Assembly: GCF_029603165.1 (NCBI RefSeq)
Contig: NZ_JAQSVC010000001.1
Coordinates: forward strand, 434,001-498,000
Reading direction: 5' to 3'
Source of the DNA: Galbibacter pacificus
GTDB taxonomy: Bacteria; Bacteroidota; Bacteroidia; Flavobacteriales; Flavobacteriaceae
DNA length: 64,000 bases
This document shows, in pieces, positions 22,710 to 31,221 of this stretch. Under the pieces are notes generated by a model that searched no databases, was not told the origin of the DNA, and saw only the letters and a list, made by a program, of their open reading frames with translations. A program made the position numbers and the translations under genes. Each line of letters begins with the position of its first letter. Within the stretch, counting starts at the first letter, position 1.

Positions 22710-23909
22710 ATGAGATTTCATAGCCCCGTAACCAAAGCTTATAAAAAGCACTGCACGCTTTTAATTATTATACTGTATGCTGTATGTATATCTTGTATTG
22801 ATAAAAAAACAGAGCGTTCAAAATCAATAGATCATGTTGTGTCGTCGCATGTTACTTTGTTTAGCGATCTTAAACTTATAGAAGGGCAAAAACCATCGAC
22901 CATGATCATGGATTCATTGATAAACCTGGTCGATAGGACTTATGAAAAAGATACCATTTACATGGGGATATACCTGTTTGAGCATCAAGGGTTGATAAAT
23001 GCCCTAATTAGGGCCGGGAAACGAAAAGTACAGTTAAATATATTGGTGGATTCCAGTAAAAGAAGCAATAATGGAAATACTGTAACCACACTTTCTGCCA
23101 TGAAAGAGCACAGTGAAGTGGTAACCATAAAAAACAACAATGGGGCATCGGCAATTAATCATAACAAGTTTGTACTGTTCTCCGGAACTACTTTTTTAGG
23201 TGAAAGACAAAAAAATATAGTGTTTCAAACATCTCATAATTTTATTGAAAAAGGAACGCATAAAATACAAGATGCAAACATTATCTCCAACCGGAACCTA
23301 TATGATGCGTATGTAGAGTATTGGTCTATGATGAAATCTCATAAAGACAGCACGATGAATAATTATGAGTTTATGGAATTTTATGATGAGCCCTCGCATA
23401 TCCGGGCGCAATTTTATCCCAAAAGGCACAATGGTAAAGTTATGGAGCCCGACGGAATGGTAACCTTGCTAAAACAAATAAAAAATCCAGATAAAGCTTC
23501 AGTCCAAATAGGAATGTCCGACTGGTCTGACTCCCGAACAGAAATAGCCGATGAGCTCATACGGTTATGCGGGCAAGGGACAAAAGTAACGGTAATTACA
23601 AAAAATGGAAAAGGGCTCAAATTAATGGGTAAATTAGAAGAAATAAAGCAACAAGGCGGACGAATAAAAATATATAACCTTGTAAATAAGGACAAGCCCA
23701 GGATAAACATTCATATGAAAACAATGCTCATCAAGGAAATGGTTCAAGGAAAACCAATGACCAAAGTGGTTACGGGAACACAAAACTTCACCAATAATGC
23801 CATTTGGAACAACAACGAGACCACATTGATATTTAACGATACAATTACCTATAAGCATTACAGTTCATTTTTTAAAAAATTGATGGAACTGCCGGGGGTA
23901 GACGGTTGA
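22710..23909 (+). CDS. Phospholipase D-like lipoprotein (two HxK motifs)
   Basis: A 399-residue exported protein with a lipobox-like VCISC (Cys29). Two phospholipase-D superfamily half-sites are visible: HNKFVLFS near residue 150 and HMKTMLIK near residue 335, the latter followed by GTQNFTNNA, the usual downstream Gly/Asn element. The canonical HxKxxxxD aspartate is Ser or Lys here, so activity may differ from classical PLDs. It follows glpF by 22 bases and ends the glp run. In context it could release glycerol or a head group from phosphatidylglycerol or cardiolipin. Nuclease or other phosphodiesterase activity is also possible in this superfamily. Confidence 0.75.
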   Translation: MRFHSPVTKAYKKHCTLLIIILYAVCISCIDKKTERSKSIDHVVSSHVTLFSDLKLIEGQKPSTMIMDSLINLVDRTYEKDTIYMGIYLFEHQGLINALIRAGKRKVQLNILVDSSKRSNNGNTVTTLSAMKEHSEVVTIKNNNGASAINHNKFVLFSGTTFLGERQKNIVFQTSHNFIEKGTHKIQDANIISNRNLYDAYVEYWSMMKSHKDSTMNNYEFMEFYDEPSHIRAQFYPKRHNGKVMEPDGMVTLLKQIKNPDKASVQIGMSDWSDSRTEIADELIRLCGQGTKVTVITKNGKGLKLMGKLEEIKQQGGRIKIYNLVNKDKPRINIHMKTMLIKEMVQGKPMTKVVTGTQNFTNNAIWNNNETTLIFNDTITYKHYSSFFKKLMELPGVDG

Positions 23910-24251
23910 ATATTGTGATCTGGGTTTATGTTGGGCAGGATGCACATGGGGTCGGTCAATATGGAAAGGCGGGTAATTGTTCACAGAAATTTAAAATAAG
24001 GTTCATATTTTCTTTGTTTTTTATTGTAAGTTTGAGAACAAAGCCATTCGGCAGATGCATGATAAATTTATTTTGCGGCTGCATATGGGTTGGTGTTGCA
24101 TCAAGACCTCATTTTTTAATACTGATATAAAAGCTATATTTCCATAGTTTAAAAAATGATGAGAGGCCCGTATGCACATGCACGGGTTGAACTTTTTTAT
24201 GGATATAAGAAATTTGTTGACCGCTATTTTTTTAATGAATAAACTGTACTG
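23910..24251. other. Intergenic region upstream of the ECF sigma gene
   Basis: These 342 bases hold no convincing gene. TAAGTTTG at 24027-24034 fits the -7 consensus TAnnTTTG but lies about 220 bases before the sigma-factor start and has no well-spaced -33 box. A small stem, CCCGT at 24167-24171 with ACGGG at 24182-24186, encloses ATGCACATGC. Nothing else is recognised. Confidence 0.4.
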
Positions 24252-24824
24252 TTGGACCATAATTTACTATTAATAAGCATTCAAAAAAAAGACACAAGAG
24301 CCTTCAAGGTTTTGTTCAATTCTTTGTATGAAGATTTGGTGAATTATGCCTTTAGGTATACCTACAACATTAGTGTAAGCGAAGACATTGTGCAGGAGGT
24401 TTTTATCTACCTTTGGGAAGAGTCGCATTTAATCTCCATAAAAAAATCTTTAAAATCTTATTTATTTATCACCGTACGCAATCGTTGTATTAACCATTTA
24501 AAAACTATTAAAATTACAGATACCGACCATTTAATAGATCTTAATTTAATTACCACGCTCAATAGCGATATCTTCGAAACATACAACGATGAGGAAAAAG
24601 TACGTCTGTACGAAAAAGTTCACGAAATTATTGCGGTTCTCCCCGACAAAATGAAGCAGATTGTAATAATGAAATACATAAATGATTATAAGTACAAGGA
24701 AATTGCAGACGAACTGGATGTTTCCATAAATACGGTAAAAACCCAGCTTAAGCGCGCAAAAGACAGAATTTTGCATGCCTGTACGTTGTTTGCAATAATT
24801 TTTCACATTTTTTGTCACCCATAA
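24252..24824 (+). CDS. ECF RNA polymerase sigma factor (Bacteroidota FecI-like)
   Basis: A 190-residue sigma-70 family factor with region 2 (SEDIVQEVFIYLWE) and region 4 (YKYKEIADELDVSINTVKTQ), and no other domains. The first usable start is a TTG at 24252, because an in-frame stop lies just upstream and no ATG precedes region 2; a CTG three bases earlier is the alternative. It is followed after 49 bases by a FecR anti-sigma gene and then an STN-bearing SusC. This is the known Bacteroidota trans-envelope circuit in which the receptor, on ligand binding, relieves FecR and frees the sigma factor to transcribe the PUL. Confidence 0.92.
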   Translation: MDHNLLLISIQKKDTRAFKVLFNSLYEDLVNYAFRYTYNISVSEDIVQEVFIYLWEESHLISIKKSLKSYLFITVRNRCINHLKTIKITDTDHLIDLNLITTLNSDIFETYNDEEKVRLYEKVHEIIAVLPDKMKQIVIMKYINDYKYKEIADELDVSINTVKTQLKRAKDRILHACTLFAIIFHIFCHP

Positions 24825-24873
24825 TAACTTTTTTAGTGTCGTATAAATACGGAGACATTATAAATTGTTATAA

Positions 24874-26007
24874 ATGGAGTTTAAGCTCTTGATAAAAAAA
24901 CTTAACGGAGAACTAACCAATGAAGAAAAAAACAGCTTCGACAGTTGGTATGAAGAATCTGAAAAACACCGGGAATATTTTGCAAAGGTAAAAGAGAATT
25001 ACAACAAAGAACCTTTTAGTGTAAATACAGATAAGGCCTATTCAAAGTTAAAGGGCAAATATAATTTGAAGAAGAAAAAAGGTCTGCCCTATAAAAAAGT
25101 TGCCATTGCAGCAATTACAGTCGGTGTTGCTTTTATATCCTATTTATTGTATAAGCCAGATCTTAAAAAAGAGAAGCAGTCGGAAGTGGTAAGCACAACC
25201 CTTGAGATTCCTTATGGCTCGAGTAAGGCAATTTTAAGCAAAGACGACGGAACAAAAGTAGTTCTCAGCAAAGGCGTAAAATACGAAGACGACCAAATTA
25301 TAAGCAACGGAAAGGAAATTGCATATAAACATGCCGATAATAAAAGCGGGGAGGTCAATTACAACACCTTGAAAGTTCCCAGGGGCGGAATTTTTAAAAT
25401 AAAACTTTCAGACGGCACCTTGGTCTGGCTCAATTCAGAATCAGAAATCCGCTATCCGGTTTCATTTAACAAAAATCAATCCCGAAAAGTAGAATTACAC
25501 TACGGAGAAGCCTATTTTGATGTATCTTCCAGTGAAAAAAACCACGGTACTTCTTTTGAAGTTTTGTCGCATAAGCAATCCATAGAAGTTGTGGGTACCC
25601 AATTTAACGTAAAGGCATATAAGGAAGATCCGGTAATAGCAACTACTTTGGTGGAAGGTAAGGTAACAATTGAGTCGCCTGTTTCCAGACAAAAATTAGT
25701 TCCTGGAAATCAATCCATATTCAACAAAAACAATACTAAAGTTTCTGTAAATACCGTGAACGTCCACGATTATATTTCATGGAAAGAAGGCTGGTTCAGC
25801 TTTACCGATAAGCCCTTGAAAGAAATCATGAAGGTACTGTCGCGTTGGTACGATGTGGATGTAATTATCGAGAACACAAAGGCCGGCGAAATAAAGTTTA
25901 ACGGCGTATTTAATAAGAAACAGGATTTAAAACAAATACTTTCAATAATTGAAAAAACTAACGAGATAAATTTTGAAATAACCAATAAAACCGTTGTTAT
26001 GAAATAA
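24874..26007 (+). CDS. FecR-family anti-sigma factor
   Basis: A 377-residue single-span inner-membrane protein. The cytoplasmic N-terminal part (about residues 1-70) would hold the sigma factor. A hydrophobic span lies at about residues 75-92 (VAIAAITVGVAFISYLLY). The periplasmic FecR domain includes GEAYFDVS and VEVVGTQFNVKAY-like motifs, and a C-terminal DUF4974-type STN-like domain ends the protein. It pairs with the sigma factor upstream and the STN-containing SusC downstream. Confidence 0.93.
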   Translation: MEFKLLIKKLNGELTNEEKNSFDSWYEESEKHREYFAKVKENYNKEPFSVNTDKAYSKLKGKYNLKKKKGLPYKKVAIAAITVGVAFISYLLYKPDLKKEKQSEVVSTTLEIPYGSSKAILSKDDGTKVVLSKGVKYEDDQIISNGKEIAYKHADNKSGEVNYNTLKVPRGGIFKIKLSDGTLVWLNSESEIRYPVSFNKNQSRKVELHYGEAYFDVSSSEKNHGTSFEVLSHKQSIEVVGTQFNVKAYKEDPVIATTLVEGKVTIESPVSRQKLVPGNQSIFNKNNTKVSVNTVNVHDYISWKEGWFSFTDKPLKEIMKVLSRWYDVDVIIENTKAGEIKFNGVFNKKQDLKQILSIIEKTNEINFEITNKTVVMK

Positions 26008-26011
26008 AAAA

Positions 26012-26054
26012 GAGGATGGCATTTAGACCTGCAAAAATTTAAACTACCATCCTC
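26012..26054 (+). repeat. Inverted repeat in the FecR-SusC gap
   Basis: GAGGATGG at 26012-26019 pairs exactly with CCATCCTC at 26047-26054 across a 27-base loop, 4 bases after the anti-sigma stop codon and 45 before the SusC start. No T-run follows on the + strand, so it is unlikely to be a simple terminator there. An RNA processing or attenuation role, separating low-level regulator from high-level receptor expression, is possible. Confidence 0.45.
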
Positions 26055-26099
26055 GACTAATTTAATTAATTAAATATTAACTAACTAAATCTGATTTTT

Positions 26100-29000
26100 A
26101 TGTATTCTAAAATTAATGAATTCCTCATAAAATATGGGGGACGCATTGTATTGGGCATTATGAAAACATTTATTTTCTTTTGTTGCTTTATCACATTCGC
26201 ATTCAACCCCAAAGAGGGCTATTCACAAAATGCAAAAATCGTAATTAATTCTGATTCTGAGCTTTCTATTGAAGAAATTTTTGGATTGATTAAACGGCAA
26301 ACGGACTATACCTTTATTTACCGGTCCGATTTATTTGAAGATTTCCCAAAAGTTCAGCTTGAAAAAGGAATTATCAAAGCAGGAGACTTACTGGAGAAGA
26401 GCCTTGCCGGTGAAGGTTTCACCTATTCCTTTACCAAGGAAGGAACCATTCTTTTAGAAAAAAAGTCGGTAAAAACACTTAAAACCTTACAGCAAAGCGT
26501 GAGCGGAACCGTTTATGATAATGAAGGTTATCCGTTACCGGGTGCAACCGTTTCGGTAAAAAATAACGAAGGGATAGGCACCCAAACCGATTTTAACGGG
26601 GTTTACAGCCTAGAGATAAACGACCTTGAAAATACCGTTCTCGTTTTTAGATATTTGGGCTTTAGAACGTTGGAAGTGCCTTTGGATGGTAAAAGCACCT
26701 TGGACGTAACCCTGGAAGAAGATGCGCAAAGCCTGGACGAAATCGTGGTGGTTGGGTATGGCAAGCAAAAAAAGGTGTCCATGACAAGTGCGGTATCATC
26801 GATTTCCAGTGACGAACTGGTAGAGCGCCCTACAAAAAATCTTAGTGCTGGCCTACAGGGTCTGGCGCCGGGATTAACGGTTATAGATAGAGGCGGTTCG
26901 CCGGGCAGCTCAGACGTAAATATGTACATCCGTGGGGTTACAACCTTGGGCAACAACAATCCCTTGGTAATCATCGACGGTATTGAAATGAACATAAATG
27001 ACGTAGACCCGAATAATGTGGAATCCATATCGGTACTAAAAGATGCTGCATCTACAGCCATTTATGGTTCTAGGGGGGCCAATGGCGTTATCTTGATAAC
27101 CACCAAGCGGGGTAAAAAAGGAAAATTTGCCGTAAACTATAACCAAACGCTGGATATGCAAAACCTTACGGTGGAGCCAGAGCATATGGAAACAGAGGCT
27201 TATTTGAGGCTACAAAACACGGCATATCAAAACCGTGGAAGCGACCCTTTGTATTCTGAAGAAGAAATACAAAAATACGTAGATGGAAGCGACCGCTTGA
27301 GGTACCCGCTCCCGAACGAATTTTTTGATGCCGTAATACAAGACGATGCACCTATGCAAAGGCATGCCTTGTCTATTGCTGGAGGAACCGAAATACTGCG
27401 TACCAATGTCATGTTGAATTACTTCGATCAAGACGGGATTTATCCAAATCAAAATCTCAAACGATATAGGGTCCGTGTAAACAACGATATCAATCTTTCC
27501 GAAAAACTTTTGGTCAGCGCAGATGTAAGCTTGGCCAAGAAAGACCGCCATACATTTAGGGATCAAGATAATGTTTACCATAGAATGTTGCACAGTTCTC
27601 AATTTACGGTTCCGCGATTCCCCGATGGAACATATGGATTGAGCAAACAAAGACACAACCCATTGGCTTGGACAGATACCAATATTGTTGGCGCCACAGA
27701 TGCCACTACCTATAATGGCCTTGTTAATTTAAAGGCTACTTGGGATATTGTGCCCGGTTTGTCGTTCAGTTCTCAATATGCCGTTGATCTTAGCGATTAT
27801 TCATCGGTTACAAACATACCTACGTATGAAATTAGGGATTATTTCAATCCGGATGTTGTGCTTAAAAACAACGAGGTAAATCAACTAACGGAATACAGGA
27901 GCCAATCCCTTCAAAAAACATGGAACAATACGCTTACATACAATCTCGTCCTTGGAAAACACGATATGAGCGCACTGGCGGGATATTCAGAAATAAGTTA
28001 TGATTATAAGGAACTCGAAAGCAATGGGCGGAACTTTTATAACGACGACCTTCGCGACCTAAGTCTTAGCGACCCGCTAAACCGTGAAATTAATAGTTTG
28101 TATACAGATTGGGGGTTGCGCTCGCTGTTCGGAAGGTTGAATTATTCTTTTGATGAAAAATATATTTTAGAATTCAATATGCGCTACGATGGATCTTCCA
28201 GGTTCCCCGAAAACAACAGGTATACTTTTTTCCCTTCAGTGGCCGGGGCTTGGCGAATTTCAAAGGAGCCATTCTGGAATTCGGTTAAAAGCGTAATAAA
28301 CGAATTTAAAATCAGGGCTTCGTGGGGAGAAACCGGGAATCAAAACGTAGGTCTTTATACGTATTACGATAACCTTAACTTGGCAAATTATTATGTCTTT
28401 AACGGTGTTCCCGTTACGGGCGTCCGCCAAACAGATTTTGCAAGCCAAGACCTTACTTGGGAGACCACCACCCAAACCGATATTGGTTTCGACATGAGTT
28501 TCTTTCAAAATAAAATCAATATTGCTCTGGACTGGTTTAAAAAGGAAACCGAAGGTATTTTACTGGAACTGCCCATTCCCGGGATTGTTGGTTTAAATCC
28601 ATCGGCAACCAATGCAGGTTCTGTTGAAAACAAAGGTTGGGAGCTTCAGGTGAACTACCAGAATGCCGTTGGAGATTTTCGGTACAGTATAACCGGGAAC
28701 ATTTCAGATGTAAAAAATAAAATTACAGACTTGGCAGGAACAGGACCTTATTATGCTAACGAGCAGGATATGTTTATCCGCAAGGAAGGAGAATCTATAG
28801 ATGCCCTGTTTGGGTATGTTACAGATGGCCTTTTAACTCAGGAAGATATCGATAACGATTACCCCACATATGCATCGGATGCAACGGCGGGAGATATTAA
28901 ATATTTGGACATAAGCGGGCCGGATGGCGTCCCCGATGGAATGATAACTGCCGATGACAGAAAGGTTATTGGATCTTCCATCCCTCGTTTAACATATAGT

Positions 29001-29456
29001 TCGGTTATAAACCTGGGTTGGAAAAATTTTGATTTCAACCTTCAATTACAAGGAGTTGGAAATAAAGATATAATGCTTTATGGGGCTTTGGTGGAAGCAG
29101 GTTCCTGGGAAGGTTTTACAATCGACATTGCAGAGGACTACTGGACACCGGACAATCTTGATGCAAGATTCCCGAGGCCTCAAAAACAAAACAATAAAAA
29201 CAGTCGCCCTTCAGATTGGTGGATGGTAAATGGGGCATATTTAAGGGTAAAAAACCTTCAGTTTGGGTATAGCCTTCCTACGGATGTAATTAAAAAGTTT
29301 GGTGTGAGCAGGTTGCGCCTTTTTGTAGGGGGAACCAACCTTTGGACGATTTCCGACCTGAACGAATGGGGGCTTGATGCCGAAGCAGCCACCGGAAGGG
29401 GTGTTTTTTACCCAGCTACTAAAACATATACACTAGGATTAAACGTAGGATTTTAA
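26100..29456 (+). CDS. SusC-family TonB-dependent receptor with STN signalling domain
   Basis: A 1118-residue outer-membrane importer. After the signal peptide (ends near GYSQN) it has an STN domain (about residues 45-120), which contacts the FecR protein in such systems. A CarboxypepD_reg-like domain (GTVYDNEGYPLPGATV, about 137-210), plug (SISVLKDAASTAIYGSRGANG) and barrel follow. The ECF sigma and FecR genes directly upstream match this architecture. It is similar along almost its full length to the SusC at 60804-63929, which lacks the STN domain. SusD follows after 11 bases. Confidence 0.95.
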   Translation: MYSKINEFLIKYGGRIVLGIMKTFIFFCCFITFAFNPKEGYSQNAKIVINSDSELSIEEIFGLIKRQTDYTFIYRSDLFEDFPKVQLEKGIIKAGDLLEKSLAGEGFTYSFTKEGTILLEKKSVKTLKTLQQSVSGTVYDNEGYPLPGATVSVKNNEGIGTQTDFNGVYSLEINDLENTVLVFRYLGFRTLEVPLDGKSTLDVTLEEDAQSLDEIVVVGYGKQKKVSMTSAVSSISSDELVERPTKNLSAGLQGLAPGLTVIDRGGSPGSSDVNMYIRGVTTLGNNNPLVIIDGIEMNINDVDPNNVESISVLKDAASTAIYGSRGANGVILITTKRGKKGKFAVNYNQTLDMQNLTVEPEHMETEAYLRLQNTAYQNRGSDPLYSEEEIQKYVDGSDRLRYPLPNEFFDAVIQDDAPMQRHALSIAGGTEILRTNVMLNYFDQDGIYPNQNLKRYRVRVNNDINLSEKLLVSADVSLAKKDRHTFRDQDNVYHRMLHSSQFTVPRFPDGTYGLSKQRHNPLAWTDTNIVGATDATTYNGLVNLKATWDIVPGLSFSSQYAVDLSDYSSVTNIPTYEIRDYFNPDVVLKNNEVNQLTEYRSQSLQKTWNNTLTYNLVLGKHDMSALAGYSEISYDYKELESNGRNFYNDDLRDLSLSDPLNREINSLYTDWGLRSLFGRLNYSFDEKYILEFNMRYDGSSRFPENNRYTFFPSVAGAWRISKEPFWNSVKSVINEFKIRASWGETGNQNVGLYTYYDNLNLANYYVFNGVPVTGVRQTDFASQDLTWETTTQTDIGFDMSFFQNKINIALDWFKKETEGILLELPIPGIVGLNPSATNAGSVENKGWELQVNYQNAVGDFRYSITGNISDVKNKITDLAGTGPYYANEQDMFIRKEGESIDALFGYVTDGLLTQEDIDNDYPTYASDATAGDIKYLDISGPDGVPDGMITADDRKVIGSSIPRLTYSSVINLGWKNFDFNLQLQGVGNKDIMLYGALVEAGSWEGFTIDIAEDYWTPDNLDARFPRPQKQNNKNSRPSDWWMVNGAYLRVKNLQFGYSLPTDVIKKFGVSRLRLFVGGTNLWTISDLNEWGLDAEAATGRGVFYPATKTYTLGLNVGF

Positions 29457-29467
29457 AAATTAGAATC

Positions 29468-31096
29468 ATGAAAATATTCAATATAAAATTACTTATTCCG
29501 TTGGTATCCGTACTTGTACTGGTTTCCTGCGAAAAAGATCTTTTAAATACAGAGCCTTCAAACGAATTGAGCAATGCCAATTTCTGGAAGACCCAAAAAG
29601 ATGCCCTTAATGCCGTAAATGCCATGTATGCTTTTCTACCAGATTATAACGAAGTTGAATGGGACAGGATGACGGATATAGCAACTACCAATAGCCCAGC
29701 CCAGCAAACGGTTACCATTGAACGTGGGGAACACGATGCTAGCTTGAGCAGATTTAAATCTAATTGGGATGGTGGATATCAAGCTATAAGGGCCGCCAAT
29801 TATTTTTTAGAAAACATTGATAAGGTTCGCGAGGAAGACCCTTCGGTAAGTCAAGATATTATCAATAGATACAAAGCAGAAGTACGCTTTGTCAGGGCAT
29901 TTTTCTATGTTCGTCTAACCATGCTTTTTGGCAATGTGCCCTTGATTACCAGAACCCTTAACATTGAAGAATCAAAAGAAATAACAAGAGACCCCCAACA
30001 ACAAATATGGGATTTTGTAGCTACAGAATTTGATGAAATAAAAAATGAACTGCCAAAAGCATACAGTGGAAACGACATTGGCCGAATTACAAAAGGGGCC
30101 GCCTTATCCATGAAGGCAAGGGCAATGTTGTATGCAGGACGCTGGAACGAAGCTTCGGTAGCCGCAAAAGAAGTTATGGATTTGGGAGAGTATGAGCTTT
30201 ATCCTAATTTTAAAGATTTATTTAGTTATGAAGCAGAAAATAGCAACGAAATAATTCTGGATAGGCAAAGGGCAAAAGATGTGGCCGCCCATAATTTTTT
30301 TGCCAGCCATGCACCGGTTAGTTTAAATGGGAGCGTAGGCATTTGTCCCACTCAAACCCTTGCAAATGCATACGAGACCGTAAATGGTTTGCCAATAGGT
30401 GAAGACAATTCTTACAATCCTTTAAACCCGTATGCAAACCGGGATCCTCGAATGGGATATACCATGTTTATTCCTACTTTTTCTGATGATGTACCCGGCG
30501 ATGTACTTTTTAATGGACAGGTATATGACCCGCGCCCGGATTCTGGCACGGGCGATGAAATTGAAGTGGATTTTTACCGTACAAAAACAGGATATAGCAT
30601 AAAAAAATATATTAACGAAGAAGAATTGAACGACAGAAGCAATGGAGGCGTTAACTTTATATTGATACGTTATGCCGACGTATTGTTAATGTATGCGGAG
30701 GCCAAAATAGAAATGGGCTCCATAGACCAAAGTGTTTACGATGCAATAAATGAAATAAGGGGCCGAAACGATGTTAATATGCCCGCAATAGCACAAGGGT
30801 TGTCGCAAGCAGAATTACGTAAGGTAGTCCGTCATGAACGAATGGTAGAATTGGCTTTGGAAGGGCTTCGGTTTTTCGATCTGCGCAGGTGGAAAACTGC
30901 CGAAAACCTTATGAAAGGAGTTATTCCCGGGATGAATTATATCCCGATAGGGGAGCCTACGGAAGCTTCAGCTATCGAAGAATTAACATATGGGGGTACA
31001 ACGCGTGCGTTCAACCCAAACAGGGATTACCTTTTTCCCATCCCTCAAGAAGAACGGATCCTTGTTCCTTCATTGGAGCAAAACCCAAATTATTAA
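29468..31096 (+). CDS. SusD/RagB-family outer-membrane lipoprotein
   Basis: A 542-residue substrate-binding lipoprotein with lipobox LVSC near residue 20 and the SusD N-terminal pattern (LLNTEPSNELSNANFWKTQ). TPR-type helices follow, and the C-terminal RagB/SusD domain contains RHERMVELALEGLRFFDLRRW. It ends with LEQNPNY, the usual SusD terminus. It is the partner of the STN-type SusC upstream. Confidence 0.95.
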   Translation: MKIFNIKLLIPLVSVLVLVSCEKDLLNTEPSNELSNANFWKTQKDALNAVNAMYAFLPDYNEVEWDRMTDIATTNSPAQQTVTIERGEHDASLSRFKSNWDGGYQAIRAANYFLENIDKVREEDPSVSQDIINRYKAEVRFVRAFFYVRLTMLFGNVPLITRTLNIEESKEITRDPQQQIWDFVATEFDEIKNELPKAYSGNDIGRITKGAALSMKARAMLYAGRWNEASVAAKEVMDLGEYELYPNFKDLFSYEAENSNEIILDRQRAKDVAAHNFFASHAPVSLNGSVGICPTQTLANAYETVNGLPIGEDNSYNPLNPYANRDPRMGYTMFIPTFSDDVPGDVLFNGQVYDPRPDSGTGDEIEVDFYRTKTGYSIKKYINEEELNDRSNGGVNFILIRYADVLLMYAEAKIEMGSIDQSVYDAINEIRGRNDVNMPAIAQGLSQAELRKVVRHERMVELALEGLRFFDLRRWKTAENLMKGVIPGMNYIPIGEPTEASAIEELTYGGTTRAFNPNRDYLFPIPQEERILVPSLEQNPNY

Positions 31097-31108
31097 TATT
31101 TTAGCAAT

Positions 31109-31186
31109 TGCCCGTAATCATTCAAAATAAAATATTTAATGTCCGCCCATTTTGAAAAGGCATGCTATTACGGATGATTACGGGCA
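31109..31186 (+). repeat. Long inverted repeat between SusD and sulfatase
   Basis: TGCCCGTAATCAT at 31109-31121 pairs perfectly with ATGATTACGGGCA at 31174-31186, extended inward by one G-T and one C-G pair. Inside, TTCAAAAT at 31121-31128 can instead pair with ATTTTGAA at 31149-31156, giving a competing hairpin. CATTCAAAATA also recurs directly at 31119-31129 and 31185-31195. The element fills the 125-base SusD-sulfatase gap. It could stabilise the SusCD message or attenuate the sulfatase; a small mobile repeat is the alternative. Confidence 0.6.
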
Positions 31187-31221
31187 TTCAAAATACACTT
31201 TAGATTAAAACTTAAGACCTG

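Noticed and set aside
23906-24130. Short open frame after the PLD-like gene
   Set aside because: The translation has no signal, domain or normal composition, and a candidate promoter element lies inside it.
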